Below are positions 63,480 through 64,000 of a stretch of DNA of 64,000 nucleotides, piece by piece. The translations under genes and the position numbers were made by a program. Positions within the stretch are counted from its first letter, which is position 1; each line of letters opens with the position of its first letter. The notes under the pieces were generated by a model. That model saw only the letters and a program-made list of their open reading frames with translations, made no database searches and was not told where the DNA came from. Where the stretch lies: assembly GCF_018398395.1 (NCBI RefSeq), contig NZ_JAHCBF010000001.1:682001-746000 (forward strand), given 5' to 3'. This stretch comes from Croceicoccus gelatinilyticus. Its GTDB lineage: Bacteria > Pseudomonadota > Alphaproteobacteria > Sphingomonadales > Sphingomonadaceae.

Positions 63480-64000
63480 ATGGCGGCGCCGCAAGACCGG
63501 CGTCCGGGTTTTTCGAAAAGGGCGCACCTCGGACTATTCACGAGCTATGTCGCAGCTTCGGCCGGGGCAGCGCTCGGGTTCGTGGTGCTCGTCGTTTCGT
63601 TGCTCAACCCCACGGCCTTCGCCTTCGCCCGCGCGGCGGCCAATGACGTCGCCGCGCCCGCAGGCCGCGTTTCGGCCACGACCCGTTCTGGCGGCAAGAC
63701 CTTCTTCGACGTGATCTCCGGCTACATCGAGGCCGGGAGCAAGAACGCGCAGCTCAAGGAAGAGCTTGCAGTCGCCCGCTCGCGCCTTGCGGAGGCGGAG
63801 GCAATCGAATCCGAAAATGCGCGGCTGAAGGCCCTGCTCGACGTTCGCGAAACCGATGGAACGCCGGTCGCGACCGCGCGGCTTATCGGTTCCAGTTCTA
63901 CCAGCACCCGCCGCTTCGCCTTGCTGGGCGCTGGCAAGCGTGACGGGGTTCAGCCCGGACAGCCGGTGCGTTCGGCCAAGGGACTTGTCGGCCGCGTCCT
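63480..64000 (+). CDS. mreC: Cell-shape protein MreC (partial)
   Basis: The first 173 codons of MreC, cut by the window end. A cytoplasmic N-terminus (MAAPQDRRPGFSKRAHLGLF) precedes one transmembrane helix (about residues 25-50), a coiled coil (about 90-120, KNAQLKEELAVARSRLAEAEA) and the start of the beta-rich periplasmic domain. An AAGGGGA box precedes the ATG. It links MreB to the periplasmic elongasome. Confidence 0.93.
   Translation, partial: MAAPQDRRPGFSKRAHLGLFTSYVAASAGAALGFVVLVVSLLNPTAFAFARAAANDVAAPAGRVSATTRSGGKTFFDVISGYIEAGSKNAQLKEELAVARSRLAEAEAIESENARLKALLDVRETDGTPVATARLIGSSSTSTRRFALLGAGKRDGVQPGQPVRSAKGLVGRV

Overview
The window reads as chromosomal DNA of an alphaproteobacterium of the order Sphingomonadales, most likely close to Erythrobacteraceae. 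This is inferred from gene order and family content: a dusB-ntrB-ntrC-ntrY-ntrX-hfq-hflX run facing mazG, a fused ispDF, an Hfq with two Sm domains, a MutL carrying the endonuclease motif, and mreB-mreC at the end. High G+C and many 4-base ATGA/TTGA gene overlaps fit this. No ribosomal RNA is present, so the genus cannot be fixed.

Layout. 1-5.5 kb: small-molecule catabolism, with a LysR regulator, two divergent mandelonitrile-lyase-like cupins, and a minus-strand operon of two short-chain dehydrogenases around a type-B carboxylesterase. 5.72-17.18 kb: an integrated mobile element of about 11.5 kb. It is bounded by a 15-bp direct repeat that is the last 15 nt of an intact tRNA-Ser(UGA). It carries a P4-type integrase, an AlpA-like excisionase, an initiator-like gene with iteron-like palindromes inside it, a tail tape-measure protein, a LamG protein and several unknowns. 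I see no capsid, portal, terminase or lysis gene. At the end distal to the integrase is a two-gene cargo, an unknown 248-aa protein overlapping a PIN-domain protein, closed by its own terminator. 17.3-25.5 kb: a plus-strand housekeeping operon (murein transglycosylase, D,D-carboxypeptidase, tmk, holB, metG, tatD, MBL hydrolase, a small membrane protein) and mazG.

25.5-34.8 kb: the minus-strand Ntr cluster, combining tRNA modification (dusB), two nitrogen/redox two-component pairs, and the RNA chaperone and ribosome-rescue GTPase genes. 34.9-45.6 kb: isoprenoid synthesis (ispDF), cinA, lipA with a COQ10-like gene, carbonic anhydrase, an MFS transporter, cysK, an acyl-CoA dehydrogenase under a MerR regulator, hisI, comF and a methyltransferase. 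Between hisI and comF lies a 309-bp gap that looks like an independently transcribed structured RNA. 45.6-51.4 kb: ppdK, glyS and glyQ. 51.5-64 kb: a small XRE/membrane-protein operon with repeated operator-like motifs, two tandem TraB/GumN proteins, L25 and pth, a thioredoxin-like ferredoxin, ychF, a glutaredoxin-MauE fusion, a DUF1206 protein, a MaoC dehydratase, a lipoprotein, mutL, mreB and the start of mreC.

Most worth a second look: the capsid-less element, whose tape-measure gene directly follows the initiator-like gene; its PIN two-gene cargo; the in-gene iteron array; and the candidate structured RNA at about 43755-44020. All calls come from reading sequence and translations; no database search was possible.
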